Shown here one piece after another: positions 17,409 to 25,817 of a DNA stretch of 64,000 nt. Source of the stretch: Leucobacter luti (GTDB lineage Bacteria > Actinomycetota > Actinomycetes > Actinomycetales > Microbacteriaceae). How positions within the stretch are numbered: the first letter of the stretch is position 1; every line of letters starts with the position of its first letter. Location: the NCBI RefSeq assembly GCF_019464495.1, contig NZ_CP080492.1, positions 2,232,001 to 2,296,000 of the forward strand, read 5' to 3'. The position numbers and the translations under genes were made by a program. Under the pieces are notes generated by a model. The model searched no databases and had not been told where the DNA came from. It saw only the letters and a list, made by a program, of their open reading frames with translations.

Positions 17409-18854
17409 GCATCTTGGAGTGGCGGTTCTCGGGGCGGGAATGTCCGTGCACCGATTGGAGTGCCTGCACTCCTCGCGGTAAGCGGCGCTGCGCTCGGTCA
17501 TGAACTTGCTGTGAGCGGGTCCTCAAAGCGCGCGAACGGATTTCGATGCAGACGGCGTATCTGCCGTTTCGAGGGGTGTGATGTGCGCACCAGCGCTGGG
17601 GAATGCACGCGACCCGTCGATGGGCCAGCAGACGAGAGCTGGAACGTTCCCAGGGGCTCCCGGCGCCGGCGCGGCTGGCACCAGTTGTGAGTCGCGATAC
17701 CGCAGGTTTCCTTCGCTTGAGGTCCGGGCCCGTGTATCCGCCTTCCGCTCCGGCTCACTCGCAGGAGGTGCTGGCGGCAGCGGCATCCGGGGCGTGAGCA
17801 TCACGACGTTGCAACTGATCCAGGCCGCTGCTGCGGCGGGGCCAGCGCTCACCCGGAAGTTGCTCATTGTTCGGGATCTCGGCCCTGGCTTCGCTGCCGC
17901 ATACCCAAATTTCGCCCGTGATGCGCTCGCAGATCGATCATCGGCACTGTCTTCGGACAATAACTACATAGCTGCACTGAATGTCTCTCAGATAGGTCTA
18001 GCCGTCATTGTGCGGTGGAAGAGCGCCCCAAACGCGGGGTCCGATGCCAACTACCGGCCCGGTTCTACAGGTGTAGCGATACATAACTACTTGGTCATGG
18101 TGACTGCCTTGCGGTGGAGGCGGGAGTGGCGCGGTAGTGGAAAGCCTGGCCGGTATGTCCCGGCAGCAACTGGCCCGCTTCGCAGCGGGAACCGGCGCGG
18201 GGTGAAGCGCAGAAATCTCCGTTGCCCCACGGCGCGGGATCAGGGACGGTCATCTGGTGAGTCGTTTGACCGCGGAGCACGTGATCGGCTGCCCTGCCGG
18301 CAGAAGCGTTGGTGGGAAGGCGGTCGAGCACCGAACGCAGCAGGGGTCACCATGTCCCAGATTGGCGAAGCGGCGACCCATGCACGTCGGGCGGGAGCAC
18401 ACGTAGGTGAGGTGTCACGGGCGCACGTGTCGGTGATGAATCAAGAAGAAACGGAGCGCGCGGGGTGCTGCGGCACACTAGGGCGTTCATTACTTCCCGA
18501 CCGAGAACACTGTGTCGCTGAGGCCGCGTTCATTCGGTCCCAGAAGACCCTTGGCAGGGAAATGGTACTTCTGTGGGATGCCTGAGCAGAGGCGATCGCC
18601 TGCGAGTGGTCGTGAGGGTTTCAGGGGAGGCCGACGGCCGACTCACGTATTGACCAACACTTCACTCTTCTGCCCCGCCGTCGGTACGGACGGCTCCTAC
18701 CTGGGCGATTGCGTGCAGCGGGGCGAGCCAAATCCTTCTCGGCCGGGGTGCACCAACTCGTTCTGCGTCGGGATGACAAACAGGGCGCTCCGTAACGCAC
18801 ACCACGTACGCCTCGGCTTCGGTCGGAGCGTTTCCTACCTCAGAAAGAAGTCCA
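17409..18854. other. Degenerate prophage DNA without a supported gene
   Basis: About 1.4 kb with no recognisable protein. A chain of short rightward frames is linked by ATGA/GTGA overlaps: 17405-17503, 17511-17690 (59 aa, with four Cys and many Arg), 17687-17797 and 17794-18585. The last is long but has no domain and a composition unlike real proteins. Such a chain can arise by chance wherever TGA stops follow A or G. Early phage genes may once have been here. Confidence 0.5.
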
Positions 18855-19508
18855 ATGCTCACTACTGATCGCGCCGTAGAGCGTCTGACCGAGAACCACA
18901 CTGTGCGCCTGAATGGTGCCGAGTATGAATGCACCGCGCTGCTCACGCAGCTGCGCGAAGCCATCGCCTCATCGACTGGGGCCAGCGGCGGGAGCGAGGG
19001 CGGGGGGCTCATGAACCTTGCCGCTCTCACCCTGTGGGACAACATCGATGGAGTCGCGCGGGGCTGGCAGCAAACCTTCTGGGCGGGGCATCGTGGGGAG
19101 CTCGCACAGGTCATCCGGCGCCTCCCGAGGCTGATCCAGGCCGCTCACGTCCTCAACGAGATCGATGACGCACTGCGCGGGCGACTGGACGCACTGTTCG
19201 CCACATGGGTTACGCAGATTGAAGACCTATTTGACCCTCCCCGGGTGCAGGAGCTCACGGCACCCTGCCCGACATGTGGCGAGCGCTATCACCAAAAGGT
19301 GACGACCGACGAGCGGGGGGCCGTTATTGAGACCGTCCGGATGGCGGCCGTCATCATCCCCGTGAAGAGCGGGCGCGCCCTGGTGGCCGAATGCCGCAGC
19401 TGTGGGATGCATTGGGGCACCGAACGCGACCTCAGTGCCCTTGCCGCCGGTATGGGTATCGAGGCTGACGTCGCCGCACTCCAGAAGCTCCTCACAATAT
19501 CGAGTTAG
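18855..19508 (+). CDS. Phage protein with C-terminal zinc ribbon
   Basis: A 217-residue protein. The first two thirds are helical and unassigned (Trp-rich near residues 61-76). The C-terminus has two CxxC knuckles, Cys138/Cys141 and Cys180/Cys183, about 40 residues apart, which would bind one zinc. Its style matches uncharacterised proteins found in actinophage and prophage genomes. AGAAAG lies shortly before the ATG. It stands alone among degraded DNA, so it may be a survivor rather than part of a working module. No function can be given. Confidence 0.68.
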   Translation: MLTTDRAVERLTENHTVRLNGAEYECTALLTQLREAIASSTGASGGSEGGGLMNLAALTLWDNIDGVARGWQQTFWAGHRGELAQVIRRLPRLIQAAHVLNEIDDALRGRLDALFATWVTQIEDLFDPPRVQELTAPCPTCGERYHQKVTTDERGAVIETVRMAAVIIPVKSGRALVAECRSCGMHWGTERDLSALAAGMGIEADVAALQKLLTISS

Positions 19509-19995
19509 TGTGCGGCACATATCTCCGAAAGTGTGTTCTGCTCTCACTACGCGCTACAGCTCTGCAACGAACTGGGGCGCTTTTGTGTTTCTACGGGGCG
19601 CGCCTCACCCCAGTGCGCCCCTCGTGCTTCCCGGCCCACAAGGACTAAAAACCGGGATGAACCGGCCTCCGGCGGAGGCTGGCGGAACCGGTGTGCGACC
19701 AGCGATGACGCACAGACGTATTCACGTACGCCACCGCGTCGAAGCTTGCCGCGGCAGAATCTCCGCTCACGCGGACACTGGGAAACTGCATGGCGATACG
19801 CGGCAGATATCTTCCCTCCCCGCTTGATCGCGGGCCCCAACTTGGCATCCACCCCACCACCGGTAACGCAGCACACGCAATGATGCGGTCAGAGTGCGCG
19901 GTGGGTGCCGACCACACGTTCCAGCCCCCGAAGACACGAAAGCCGCGGGCGAGCTTGGAGCTATCCGATATCAATCACAACACGAAAGGAGAACC
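19509..19995. other. Prophage intergenic stretch, no supported gene
   Basis: 487 bases between the zinc-ribbon gene and the lysin unit. There are frames on both strands but none with a ribosome site or recognisable product. CGGCCTCCGGCGGAGGCTGG near 19663-19682 holds a short inverted repeat that could be a weak terminator. Confidence 0.45.
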
Positions 19996-20094
19996 ATGGA
20001 GCACAACCCCAAAGAATTCGAACAGGGCAGCTGCACACTTGGCGCTTCACCGATCGTTCCCGACTCGGAAGGGGATGAAGATGGCGACCATTAG
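19996..20094 (+). CDS. Small acidic leader ORF before M23 lysin
   Basis: A 32-residue frame with the best ribosome site in the region (AAAGGAGAACC then ATG). The product is acidic, with one Cys and the tail SEGDEDGDH. It ends 14 bases inside the lysin gene in another frame, so ribosomes terminating here could restart at the lysin ATG at 20081. It may be a translational leader rather than a functional protein. No homologue recognised. Confidence 0.5.
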   Translation: MEHNPKEFEQGSCTLGASPIVPDSEGDEDGDH

Positions 20095-20731
20095 TTGGCC
20101 ACTCGCGAACTTCACGATCACCCAGGAGTTCCACTCAGGGCATACCGGCATCGACCTCGCTGCACCTATGGGAACTCCAATCTACGCAGCTGACGATGGG
20201 ATCGTCGATAGCAGCGGAGACGGTGCGGACAACGGCTGGATGGGTGCGATTGCAGGGCTGTACGTCCTCATTCGTCACTCGTGGGGCTACACCGGATATG
20301 CGCACGTAAGTAGTTACGTTGTGTACGCCGGGCAGTCGGTCAAACGAGGACAGGTCATTGCCTATGTCGGTTCCACCGGCATGTCGACCGGTCCGCACTG
20401 CCACTTTGAGACGCTCCCGCTCAACCCGAACTGGAGCGTCGTTTCTGGCCGCGTAAACCCGCGCAGCCACACCATCATCCCCTTTGGCGGCGAAATCACC
20501 CCGCCGCCAACCCCCTCGATCAGAAAGAACAAAAAAATGTTTATTGTTTTCTACGCAGACGCATTCGGTGCCGGCCAGCCTGGCTGGAATGTTGTTGGAA
20601 CCCCTCGTCGCCTCATCCTCACTTCGCAGGATGCAGCGAACAACATCGCAAGGCAGCTCGGTATTGCCAACGCATACATCTGCACGTCGTCGGCTCCGTG
20701 GAATAAGTTCCTTGCAGCCTCCGCAGCCTAG
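20081..20731 (+). CDS. Endolysin with M23 (LytM-type) peptidase domain
   Basis: A 216-residue enzyme that would cut peptide cross-links of the cell wall. The zinc ligands and catalytic residues are visible: His21 and Asp25 (HTGID), His75 (YAHV), and His106/His108 (GPHCHFE). A Pro/Thr linker near residue 140 leads to a C-terminal domain of about 65 residues (GQPGWNVVGTPRRLIL...), perhaps for wall binding. There is no signal peptide, as expected for a phage lysin released by a holin. GGAAGGGG precedes the ATG at 20081; ATG 20075 is also in frame. A hairpin follows the stop. Confidence 0.85.
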   Translation: MATISWPLANFTITQEFHSGHTGIDLAAPMGTPIYAADDGIVDSSGDGADNGWMGAIAGLYVLIRHSWGYTGYAHVSSYVVYAGQSVKRGQVIAYVGSTGMSTGPHCHFETLPLNPNWSVVSGRVNPRSHTIIPFGGEITPPPTPSIRKNKKMFIVFYADAFGAGQPGWNVVGTPRRLILTSQDAANNIARQLGIANAYICTSSAPWNKFLAASAA

Positions 20732-20768
20732 CCACGGTCAAAGCGACTCTTGCACTAGGTGAGTAGCG

Positions 20769-20803
20769 GGCGGGGGTCCACGTCCTCGGTGTGGACCCCC
20801 GCC
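20769..20803 (+). terminator. Hairpin terminator after M23 lysin
   Basis: A perfect 13-bp stem GGCGGGGGTCCAC / GTGGACCCCCGCC with a nine-base loop, 38 bases after the lysin stop. There is no T-run, but the stem is very stable. Confidence 0.65.
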
Positions 20804-21424
20804 TACGGCCGCCCGCCATCGCACAGCAGATCCGCCGTCGCAATCGCGAGCGTTCTCGGGTGTGCGGGGAACCTGTTTCAAGTGAATTGTTGCGCTGGGT
20901 GCTTTGCCGTGGACTCTGCGCGCGAGAACAGAGCCTGGACACGAAAGAAATTGCTTGCGACGAGCGCGTGAGCAAACAGGCGGCCACACCCCTGCGGACT
21001 CTCCGCGCCGCTGGAAACCAGAGGATGAAAGTTGCAACGACACGGATCGTGCCTGGACCGTGCGCCAGCGCCCCCGCGAGAAGACGCGGGCATCGCTGCG
21101 CCTCGGATTCGTTGAGCACTGCGAGAGCCGACTGCATTCCGAGGTGGGTGGCGCGAGCGGTGACAGGAGCAAGACGAACGTCCTTGCGAATGAGCGGGAA
21201 CAACCGGCTCCGGGACCGTAGCCGCGTATCACGCTCGCTACAGAGAGCATTCATGGCCTGAGCGTTGTGAGCGTCCTCGCCACTGCGACTCGAACGCTTC
21301 ACGCTGCGAGCGTTGGAGCGCAGTGACTCGGCGAGGCGGGGACGTGGAGGTGACGGTACCTCTGGTGAAGGGCGAGCTCGTGGCTGCTCAAGTGGCCGGT
21401 GAATCATCCGAGAGGAACAGCTTG
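20804..21424. other. Prophage stretch without a supported gene
   Basis: About 620 bases. Several frames are open on both strands, all Arg/Ser-rich and without domains or ribosome sites. I see no insertion-sequence ends. It is probably residue of deleted structural genes. Confidence 0.45.
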
Positions 21425-21550
21425 ATGGTGAGAAGTGACACGTTTCCCCACACCTATGAGTGCGAAGACTGCGGCCGCGATGACCACCTGAGTGTCAAAG
21501 CACTGCTGATGTGTCCCTGCAGGAATAGGCACTGCGACGACAGAGAGTAG
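21425..21550 (+). CDS. Small Cys-rich (zinc-finger-like) protein
   Basis: A 41-residue protein with CEDC near residues 13-16 and CPCRNRHC near residues 30-37, so it could bind one zinc. GAGGAA lies seven bases before the ATG, which supports translation. Mini zinc fingers of this size are common in actinophage genomes. It precedes the CHAP lysin by 106 bases. Function unknown. Confidence 0.5.
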   Translation: MVRSDTFPHTYECEDCGRDDHLSVKALLMCPCRNRHCDDRE

Positions 21551-21656
21551 CGGTGCATTGGGGACGCTCCTGGCCCCGGGCTGAAACCACCACCAGCACT
21601 AGATCAACTTGTACATGCCCTGCCAGTCGCGGGCCAGCGTATTTTGAGGCGGACTC

Positions 21657-22385
21657 ATGGCGAAAGACCTTGACGCATATATTGCCGCGCTGCGCGGTCA
21701 GTTCATCGATGTCGACGCTGTGTTCGGTGCGCAGTGTTGGGACCAGTTCAGCCACTACGCAATGTGGCTGGGCGTCCCAGCGTGGCCGACGTACACGAAT
21801 GCCGGAGGAACTTCCCCTCACGGGGGCTACGCGTGCAATGTGCACCACAACGCAGCGTCTGCGGGGCTGAACGAATGGTTCGAAATCCTGCCTGCGACGG
21901 TGACGCCCCGCAGGGGAGATGTTGTGTTCTGGGAGTACGGATCAGCCTGGTACCCCTCGTCACACGTCGCGACCGTGCTCGAGGTGTTGGCCGGCAACCG
22001 CATGCTGCGTTGCCTGACCCAAAACCCTGGAGCCGTGCAGATCGCGGATCTGATCACCGACGGGATCGTCGGGTACTTGCGACCTCGCGTGGCGATCGTT
22101 GGGACCCCAGACGCGCAGAGAACTTCAGCGCTCACCACGAAAGAGAGGAGCGAGGAGCTCGAAATGGCAAACCACTACATCGCGAAGACCGAGGCAGGCA
22201 GGCAGATCAACGCGATCTTCAATACCCAGTCGGGATTCTTCCACGAGTTTGAGTCCAGAGACGGCGAGTACAACACGAACGTCGCACGAACCTTCGGCGT
22301 GAAAGACCCGACGTCGCTCGTTTCGGTGTCGCACTACGACGCTGTCAAGCGCGACGCAGCGACGCTGAGAGCCGGCACGGCATGA
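21657..22385 (+). CDS. CHAP-domain endolysin
   Basis: A 242-residue protein whose first 130 residues form a CHAP amidase/endopeptidase: catalytic Cys27 (FGAQCWDQF) and His103 (YPSSHVATVLEV), with the usual RGDVVFW between. The C-terminal 85 residues (from about MANHYIAKTEAGRQINAIF) may be a wall-binding or tail-associated segment. There is no signal peptide. Its TGA overlaps the ATG of a small membrane protein, starting a lysis cassette of tightly packed genes that ends in a holin. It is the second lysin in this remnant, with chemistry different from the M23 enzyme. Confidence 0.83.
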   Translation: MAKDLDAYIAALRGQFIDVDAVFGAQCWDQFSHYAMWLGVPAWPTYTNAGGTSPHGGYACNVHHNAASAGLNEWFEILPATVTPRRGDVVFWEYGSAWYPSSHVATVLEVLAGNRMLRCLTQNPGAVQIADLITDGIVGYLRPRVAIVGTPDAQRTSALTTKERSEELEMANHYIAKTEAGRQINAIFNTQSGFFHEFESRDGEYNTNVARTFGVKDPTSLVSVSHYDAVKRDAATLRAGTA

Positions 22386-22483
22386 GTGTCGTAGCGCAGA
22401 TTCTGATGGCCGCGGGTATCGCACTTGTGCTGAGCGCGGTCGTGCTTGCGGCCAAGCTCTGGATCGAGAGGCGCAATGAATGA
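22382..22483 (+). CDS. Tiny single-pass membrane protein of lysis cassette
   Basis: 33 residues: one hydrophobic helix (about residues 3-25, AQILMAAGIALVLSAVVLAA) followed by a charged tail (KLWIERRNE). ATGA overlaps tie it to the CHAP lysin before it and the next gene after it. Small membrane proteins of this kind often accompany holins as antiholin or pinholin-like factors, but that is only an inference from place and shape. Confidence 0.55.
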   Translation: MSVVAQILMAAGIALVLSAVVLAAKLWIERRNE

Positions 22484-22785
22484 GCGAAGATGCGGAGTCT
22501 TACAGTCAGGCTGAGATCGTCCGGCTACTCAAACGTCTCGACAAGAACGTCGACGAGCTCGGCACCGATCTGAAGCGACTCAAAGGAAACTACGTGAGTC
22601 GGGCGGAGTGGGATATGCGGACACAGTTCGTAGACCGTGAGCTTCGGGACGTGAAAGCAACCGTGGCCGCAACTCAGCCTGTGCGGGTCTCGGGCTGGGG
22701 CATCGCTGGCTTCGTCGTGTCCGCACTCGTCGGCACCGGATCACTGATTGGCCTGAGCGTGGTGCTCATTCAAAACCTCAAGTGA
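22480..22785 (+). CDS. Phage membrane protein with coiled N-terminus
   Basis: 101 residues. A charged, probably coiled-coil segment (residues 8-70; heptad-like LLKRLDKNVDELGTDLKRL) is followed by one membrane helix near the C-terminus (WGIAGFVVSALVGTGSLIGL). The start overlaps the previous stop (ATGA), and the stop lies 11 bases before the holin start. Its position suggests a holin partner or spanin-like factor. No family assignment is safe. Confidence 0.65.
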   Translation: MSEDAESYSQAEIVRLLKRLDKNVDELGTDLKRLKGNYVSRAEWDMRTQFVDRELRDVKATVAATQPVRVSGWGIAGFVVSALVGTGSLIGLSVVLIQNLK

Positions 22786-22796
22786 AAGGAGCCCAG

Positions 22797-23036
22797 ATGC
22801 TCAACACATCGTTCTGGATCGCTGCCGCTGAGCGTGCAGTGAAGACGTGTGCACAAACCGCGGTTGCGATCCTCAGTGCAGGCGCTACCGGAGTGCTCGA
22901 TGTCGAATGGGGGCAAGTGATGTCAGTCGCTGGCCTCGCAGCGGTGGTGTCCGTCCTGACCTCAATCGCGTCTGATGGGGTCGGGAATCCTGGTCCGTCA
23001 CTCGGAGGCGAGCAGCTTGGTCGCCACGCCGGATAG
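22797..23036 (+). CDS. Phage holin, r1t-like
   Basis: A 79-residue holin with two membrane helices. The family-typical opening FWIAAAERAVKTCAQTAVAI is followed by VLDVEWGQVMSVAGLAAVVS and the ending GNPGPSL. AAAGGAG lies before the ATG at 22797; an upstream GTG at 22782 is less likely. It would form the membrane lesion that releases the CHAP lysin. Last gene of the cassette. Confidence 0.85.
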   Translation: MLNTSFWIAAAERAVKTCAQTAVAILSAGATGVLDVEWGQVMSVAGLAAVVSVLTSIASDGVGNPGPSLGGEQLGRHAG

Positions 23037-23079
23037 TGCGAAGCGCTGCTCCACGTACTTCTCGCCGAAGACGCGCTCT

Positions 23080-23162
23080 GAACTCCCGCAGGAATTCCGA
23101 GCTCAGGCAGGAAGGGATCGGTGAGTTTCTCCTGTCGGAGCTCGAATCTCCTGCGGGAGTTC
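23080..23162. repeat. Inverted-repeat member of the 19-bp GAGCTC repeat family
   Basis: Outer arms GAACTCCCGCAGGA (23080-23093) and TCCTGCGGGAGTTC (23149-23162) are exact reverse complements. Inside them a second GAGCTC...GAGCTC pair repeats the motif. The sequence is related to the arrays at 55077-55240 and 56986-57147, but here with one reversed and one forward double unit. Confidence 0.75.
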
Positions 23163-23216
23163 AGGCCCGCCTGGCTGCACATGCCTCCGGCCAAGCGACA
23201 CCCCTCACACGACAAC

Positions 23217-23249
23217 GGGGGTGGCGCGTGCCAAGCACGCGCCACCCCC
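23217..23249. terminator. Bidirectional terminator between holin and glpK
   Basis: GGGGGTGGCGCGTGC / GCACGCGCCACCCCC is a perfect 15-bp stem with a three-base loop, 15 bases from the glpK stop. It lies between convergent transcripts and would end both. Confidence 0.75.
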
Positions 23250-23263
23250 GCATCTGGTGAAGG

Positions 23264-24778
23264 CTAGTTCACATCCTCATCGACCCAGTTGCTCGACTTC
23301 TCCACTGCCTTACGCCAGTTCCGCAGCAGGCGGTCGCGCTCGGTCGCGTCGAGTGACGGCTCCCAGCGGCGGTCTTCCTGCCAGTTCGCGGATAGATCGT
23401 CGAGCCCAGACCAGAAGCCGACGGCGAGGCCCGCAGCGTACGCGGCGCCGAGCGCGGTCGTCTCAGCGACCACGGGGCGCACGACGGGAACTCCGAGCAT
23501 GTCGGCCTGGAACTGCATGAGCGCGTTGTTTGCGACCATGCCACCGTCCACCTTCAACTCGGTGAGGTCAACGCCAGCATCGGCGTTCACCGCGTCGAGT
23601 ACGTCACGCGTCTGGTAGGCGACCGCTTCGAGCGCCGCACGGGCAACGTGGCCCTTGTTCGCGTAGCGGGTGAGACCCAGGATCGCGCCGCGCGCATCCG
23701 GTCGCCAGTACGGCGCGAAAAGGCCCGAGAACGCAGGCACGATGTACACGCCGCCGTTGTCGGGGACGCTGTCTGCCAGTTCTTCAACCTCGGGCGCGCT
23801 GCTGATGATCCCGAGCTGATCGCGCAGCCACTGGATGAGCGAGCCGGTGACCGCAATCGACCCTTCCAACGCGTAGTGCGCAGGCCCGTCACCGAGCTTG
23901 TAGCCGACGGTCGTGAGGAGCCCGTTCTTCGAGTGGACGATCTCCTCGCCCGTGTTGAAGATCAGGAAGCAGCCGGTGCCGTAGGTGTTCTTCGACTCGC
24001 CCGCTGTGAAGGCGGCCTGTCCGAATGTCGCGGCCTGCTGGTCGCCCAGGATCCCCGAGATGGGGGTTTCGCGCAGCAGCGAGGAGTCCTCAGCCACGCC
24101 GTACACCTCGGAGGAGGACTTGATCTCCGGGAGCATCGAGCGCGGAACGCCGAAGGCCTCGAGGATGTCGTCACGCCACTCGAGCGTCTTCAGATCCATG
24201 AACATGGTGCGGGAGGCGTTCGTTACATCGGTCACGTGTACGCCACCCTCGGCGCCGCCGGTGAGGTTCCACAGCACCCACGCGTCTGTCGTGCCGAAGA
24301 GCAGATCTCCTGCATCGGCGGCCGCGCGGGCCCCTTCGACGTTCTCCAGGATCCAGGCAATCTTGGTGCCCGAGAAATACGTCGCGAGGGGAAGCCCCAC
24401 GACCTCCTTGAACCGGTCGATGCCACCGTCGGCCGCGAGGCGATCCACGATGTCCTGCGTCCGGGTATCCTGCCACACGATCGCGTTGTAGATCGGCTTG
24501 CCGGTCTTGCGGTTCCACACCACTGTGGTTTCGCGCTGGTTGGTGATGCCGATTGCTGCGATGTCGTGCCGAGTGAGATCGGCGCGCCCCAGGGCGATGC
24601 CGATCACCTCCTGCACGTTCTGCCAGATCTCCGAGGCATCGTGCTCGACCCAGCCGGCCTGCGGCATGATCTGCTCGTGTTCCTTCTGCCCGACCGAGAT
24701 GATGGTGCCGAGGCGGTCGAAGATGATCGCGCGGCTAGAGGTCGTGCCCTGGTCGATGGCGATAACGTACTGAGACAT
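23264..24778 (-). CDS. glpK: Glycerol kinase
   Basis: A 504-residue FGGY-family kinase that phosphorylates glycerol to sn-glycerol 3-phosphate. The N-terminal phosphate loop [13 protein letters not shown] is at residues 9-21. The glycerol-site residues ([15 protein letters not shown]), [13 protein letters not shown] and the C-terminal VDGGMVAN signature are all present, and the length is normal. AAGGGAAG precedes the ATG. It is the last gene of the leftward unit glpD-glpF-glpK, 44 bases after glpF, and ends at a strong terminator. Cytoplasmic. Confidence 0.96.
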   Translation of the reverse strand: MSQYVIAIDQGTTSSRAIIFDRLGTIISVGQKEHEQIMPQAGWVEHDASEIWQNVQEVIGIALGRADLTRHDIAAIGITNQRETTVVWNRKTGKPIYNAIVWQDTRTQDIVDRLAADGGIDRFKEVVGLPLATYFSGTKIAWILENVEGARAAADAGDLLFGTTDAWVLWNLTGGAEGGVHVTDVTNASRTMFMDLKTLEWRDDILEAFGVPRSMLPEIKSSSEVYGVAEDSSLLRETPISGILGDQQAATFGQAAFTAGESKNTYGTGCFLIFNTGEEIVHSKNGLLTTVGYKLGDGPAHYALEGSIAVTGSLIQWLRDQLGIISSAPEVEELADSVPDNGGVYIVPAFSGLFAPYWRPDARGAILGLTRYANKGHVARAALEAVAYQTRDVLDAVNADAGVDLTELKVDGGMVANNALMQFQADMLGVPVVRPVVAETTALGAAYAAGLAVGFWSGLDDLSANWQEDRRWEPSLDATERDRLLRNWRKAVEKSSNWVDEDVN

Positions 24779-24822
24779 AATCTTCCCTTCTTACCGGTAA
24801 AAACTTTTCTGTGTGCGAGCGC

Positions 24823-25578
24823 TTACGCCGCGAGGCCCAAGAGCGCCGGGGCGGCGAAGGCTGCAATAGCGCCACCGACGAGCGGGCCAGCTACCGGCAC
24901 CCACGCGTAGGACCAGTCGCTTGCGCCCTTGCCCTTAATGGGGAGAATAGCGTGTGCGATGCGCGGGCCGAGATCACGCGCAGGGTTGATGGCGTAGCCG
25001 GTGGGTCCGCCGAGTGATGCACCGATACCGACGACGACGAGGGCGACAGGAAGGGCAGCCAGCGGTCCGAGACCCCCGGGAACGCCGATGTTGATGTCAC
25101 CGTAGTCGGCAAACGCGAAGACTGCGAAGACGAGCACGAAGGTGCCGATGACCTCGGTGAGGAAGTTCCAGCCGTAGGAGCGAATCGCGGGGCCGGTCGA
25201 GAAGACGCCGAGCTTGTTCGCCGCGTCAGGCTCCTCATCAAAGTGCTGCCGATAGGCAACCCAGCAGAGGATCGCTCCAATAATGGCGCCGAGCATTTCG
25301 GCCGCGGTCGCGATGAAGAACTGGGTGGCGGTGATCTTGCCTGCAATGAGCAGACCGAATCCGACGGCGGGGTTCAGAATCGCGCCGGAGTACGCCGAAG
25401 CGAGGACACCGATGAACACTGCGAGGCCCCAGCCCCAGTTGATCATCAGCGTCCCGCCGCCATTGCCCTTGGTCTTGGCAAGGATGACGTTGGCGACTAC
25501 GCCGCAGCCGAGGAGCACGAGGAGTCCCGTGCCGACGGCCTCGGAGAGGAAGTACAGCCCGAGGTTGAGTTCTTGCAT
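24823..25578 (-). CDS. glpF: Glycerol uptake facilitator (aquaglyceroporin)
   Basis: A 251-residue MIP-family channel with six membrane helices and two half-helices carrying the NPA boxes (NPAVGFG near residue 69, NPARDLG near residue 198). Asp follows Arg in the second box, as in glycerol-conducting channels. It lets glycerol enter by diffusion so that GlpK can trap it. AAAGGTCA precedes the ATG. It lies between glpD and glpK on the same strand, separated from glpD by 240 bases that contain an 8-bp minisatellite. Confidence 0.93.
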   Translation of the reverse strand: MQELNLGLYFLSEAVGTGLLVLLGCGVVANVILAKTKGNGGGTLMINWGWGLAVFIGVLASAYSGAILNPAVGFGLLIAGKITATQFFIATAAEMLGAIIGAILCWVAYRQHFDEEPDAANKLGVFSTGPAIRSYGWNFLTEVIGTFVLVFAVFAFADYGDINIGVPGGLGPLAALPVALVVVGIGASLGGPTGYAINPARDLGPRIAHAILPIKGKGASDWSYAWVPVAGPLVGGAIAAFAAPALLGLAA

Positions 25579-25724
25579 GTCGTCATTGACCTTTCGGTTT
25601 CGAGCCCCTCAACGTGAGGTGCGCGGAGCGGAGTGAAGGTGCGCACGGATGACGGTCGTCCGTGCGCGGAACTGCGGTACAACGGAAGTGCGGTCGAGCT
25701 ATGGATCGATCGTGCGGTATGCCT

Positions 25725-25772
25725 GGTCTTGCGGTCTTGCGGTCTTGCGGTCTTGCGGTCTTGCGGTCTTGC
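25725..25772. repeat. 8-bp minisatellite, six copies, between glpD and glpF
   Basis: Six perfect copies of GGTCTTGC in a row, in the spacer between the end of glpD and the start of glpF. The unit is not a multiple of three, and perfect copies imply recent expansion. It lies within the leader of any glpF-specific transcript. Confidence 0.92.
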
Positions 25773-25817
25773 GGATTGTGGGCGCTGTGCAACGCGTGCG
25801 GTGCAGCCGCGCCGACG

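Larger units (their letters stand above)
15963..23036. mobile_element. Decayed prophage or prophage-like element
   Basis: Between nrdF and glpK lies about 7 kb with lower GC, poor gene density and phage-type genes: ImmA-like protease, CI-like and Cro-like regulators, a zinc-ribbon phage protein, M23 and CHAP endolysins, and a lysis cassette with an r1t-like holin. Integrase, terminase, capsid and tail genes are missing, and I found no clear direct-repeat attachment sites. The right end is marked by an inverted repeat (23080-23162) and a strong terminator. I infer a deletion derivative; the true borders are uncertain by a few hundred bases. Confidence 0.75.

Noticed and set aside
17405..18585. 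Operon of small phage genes linked by ATGA/GTGA overlaps
   Set aside because: Any TGA preceded by A or G makes such an overlap, so a chain of this length is not surprising; the products lack domains and ribosome sites. Described as degenerate DNA instead.
20804..21424. Insertion-sequence remnant
   Set aside because: No terminal inverted repeats, target duplication or transposase-like frame could be recognised.
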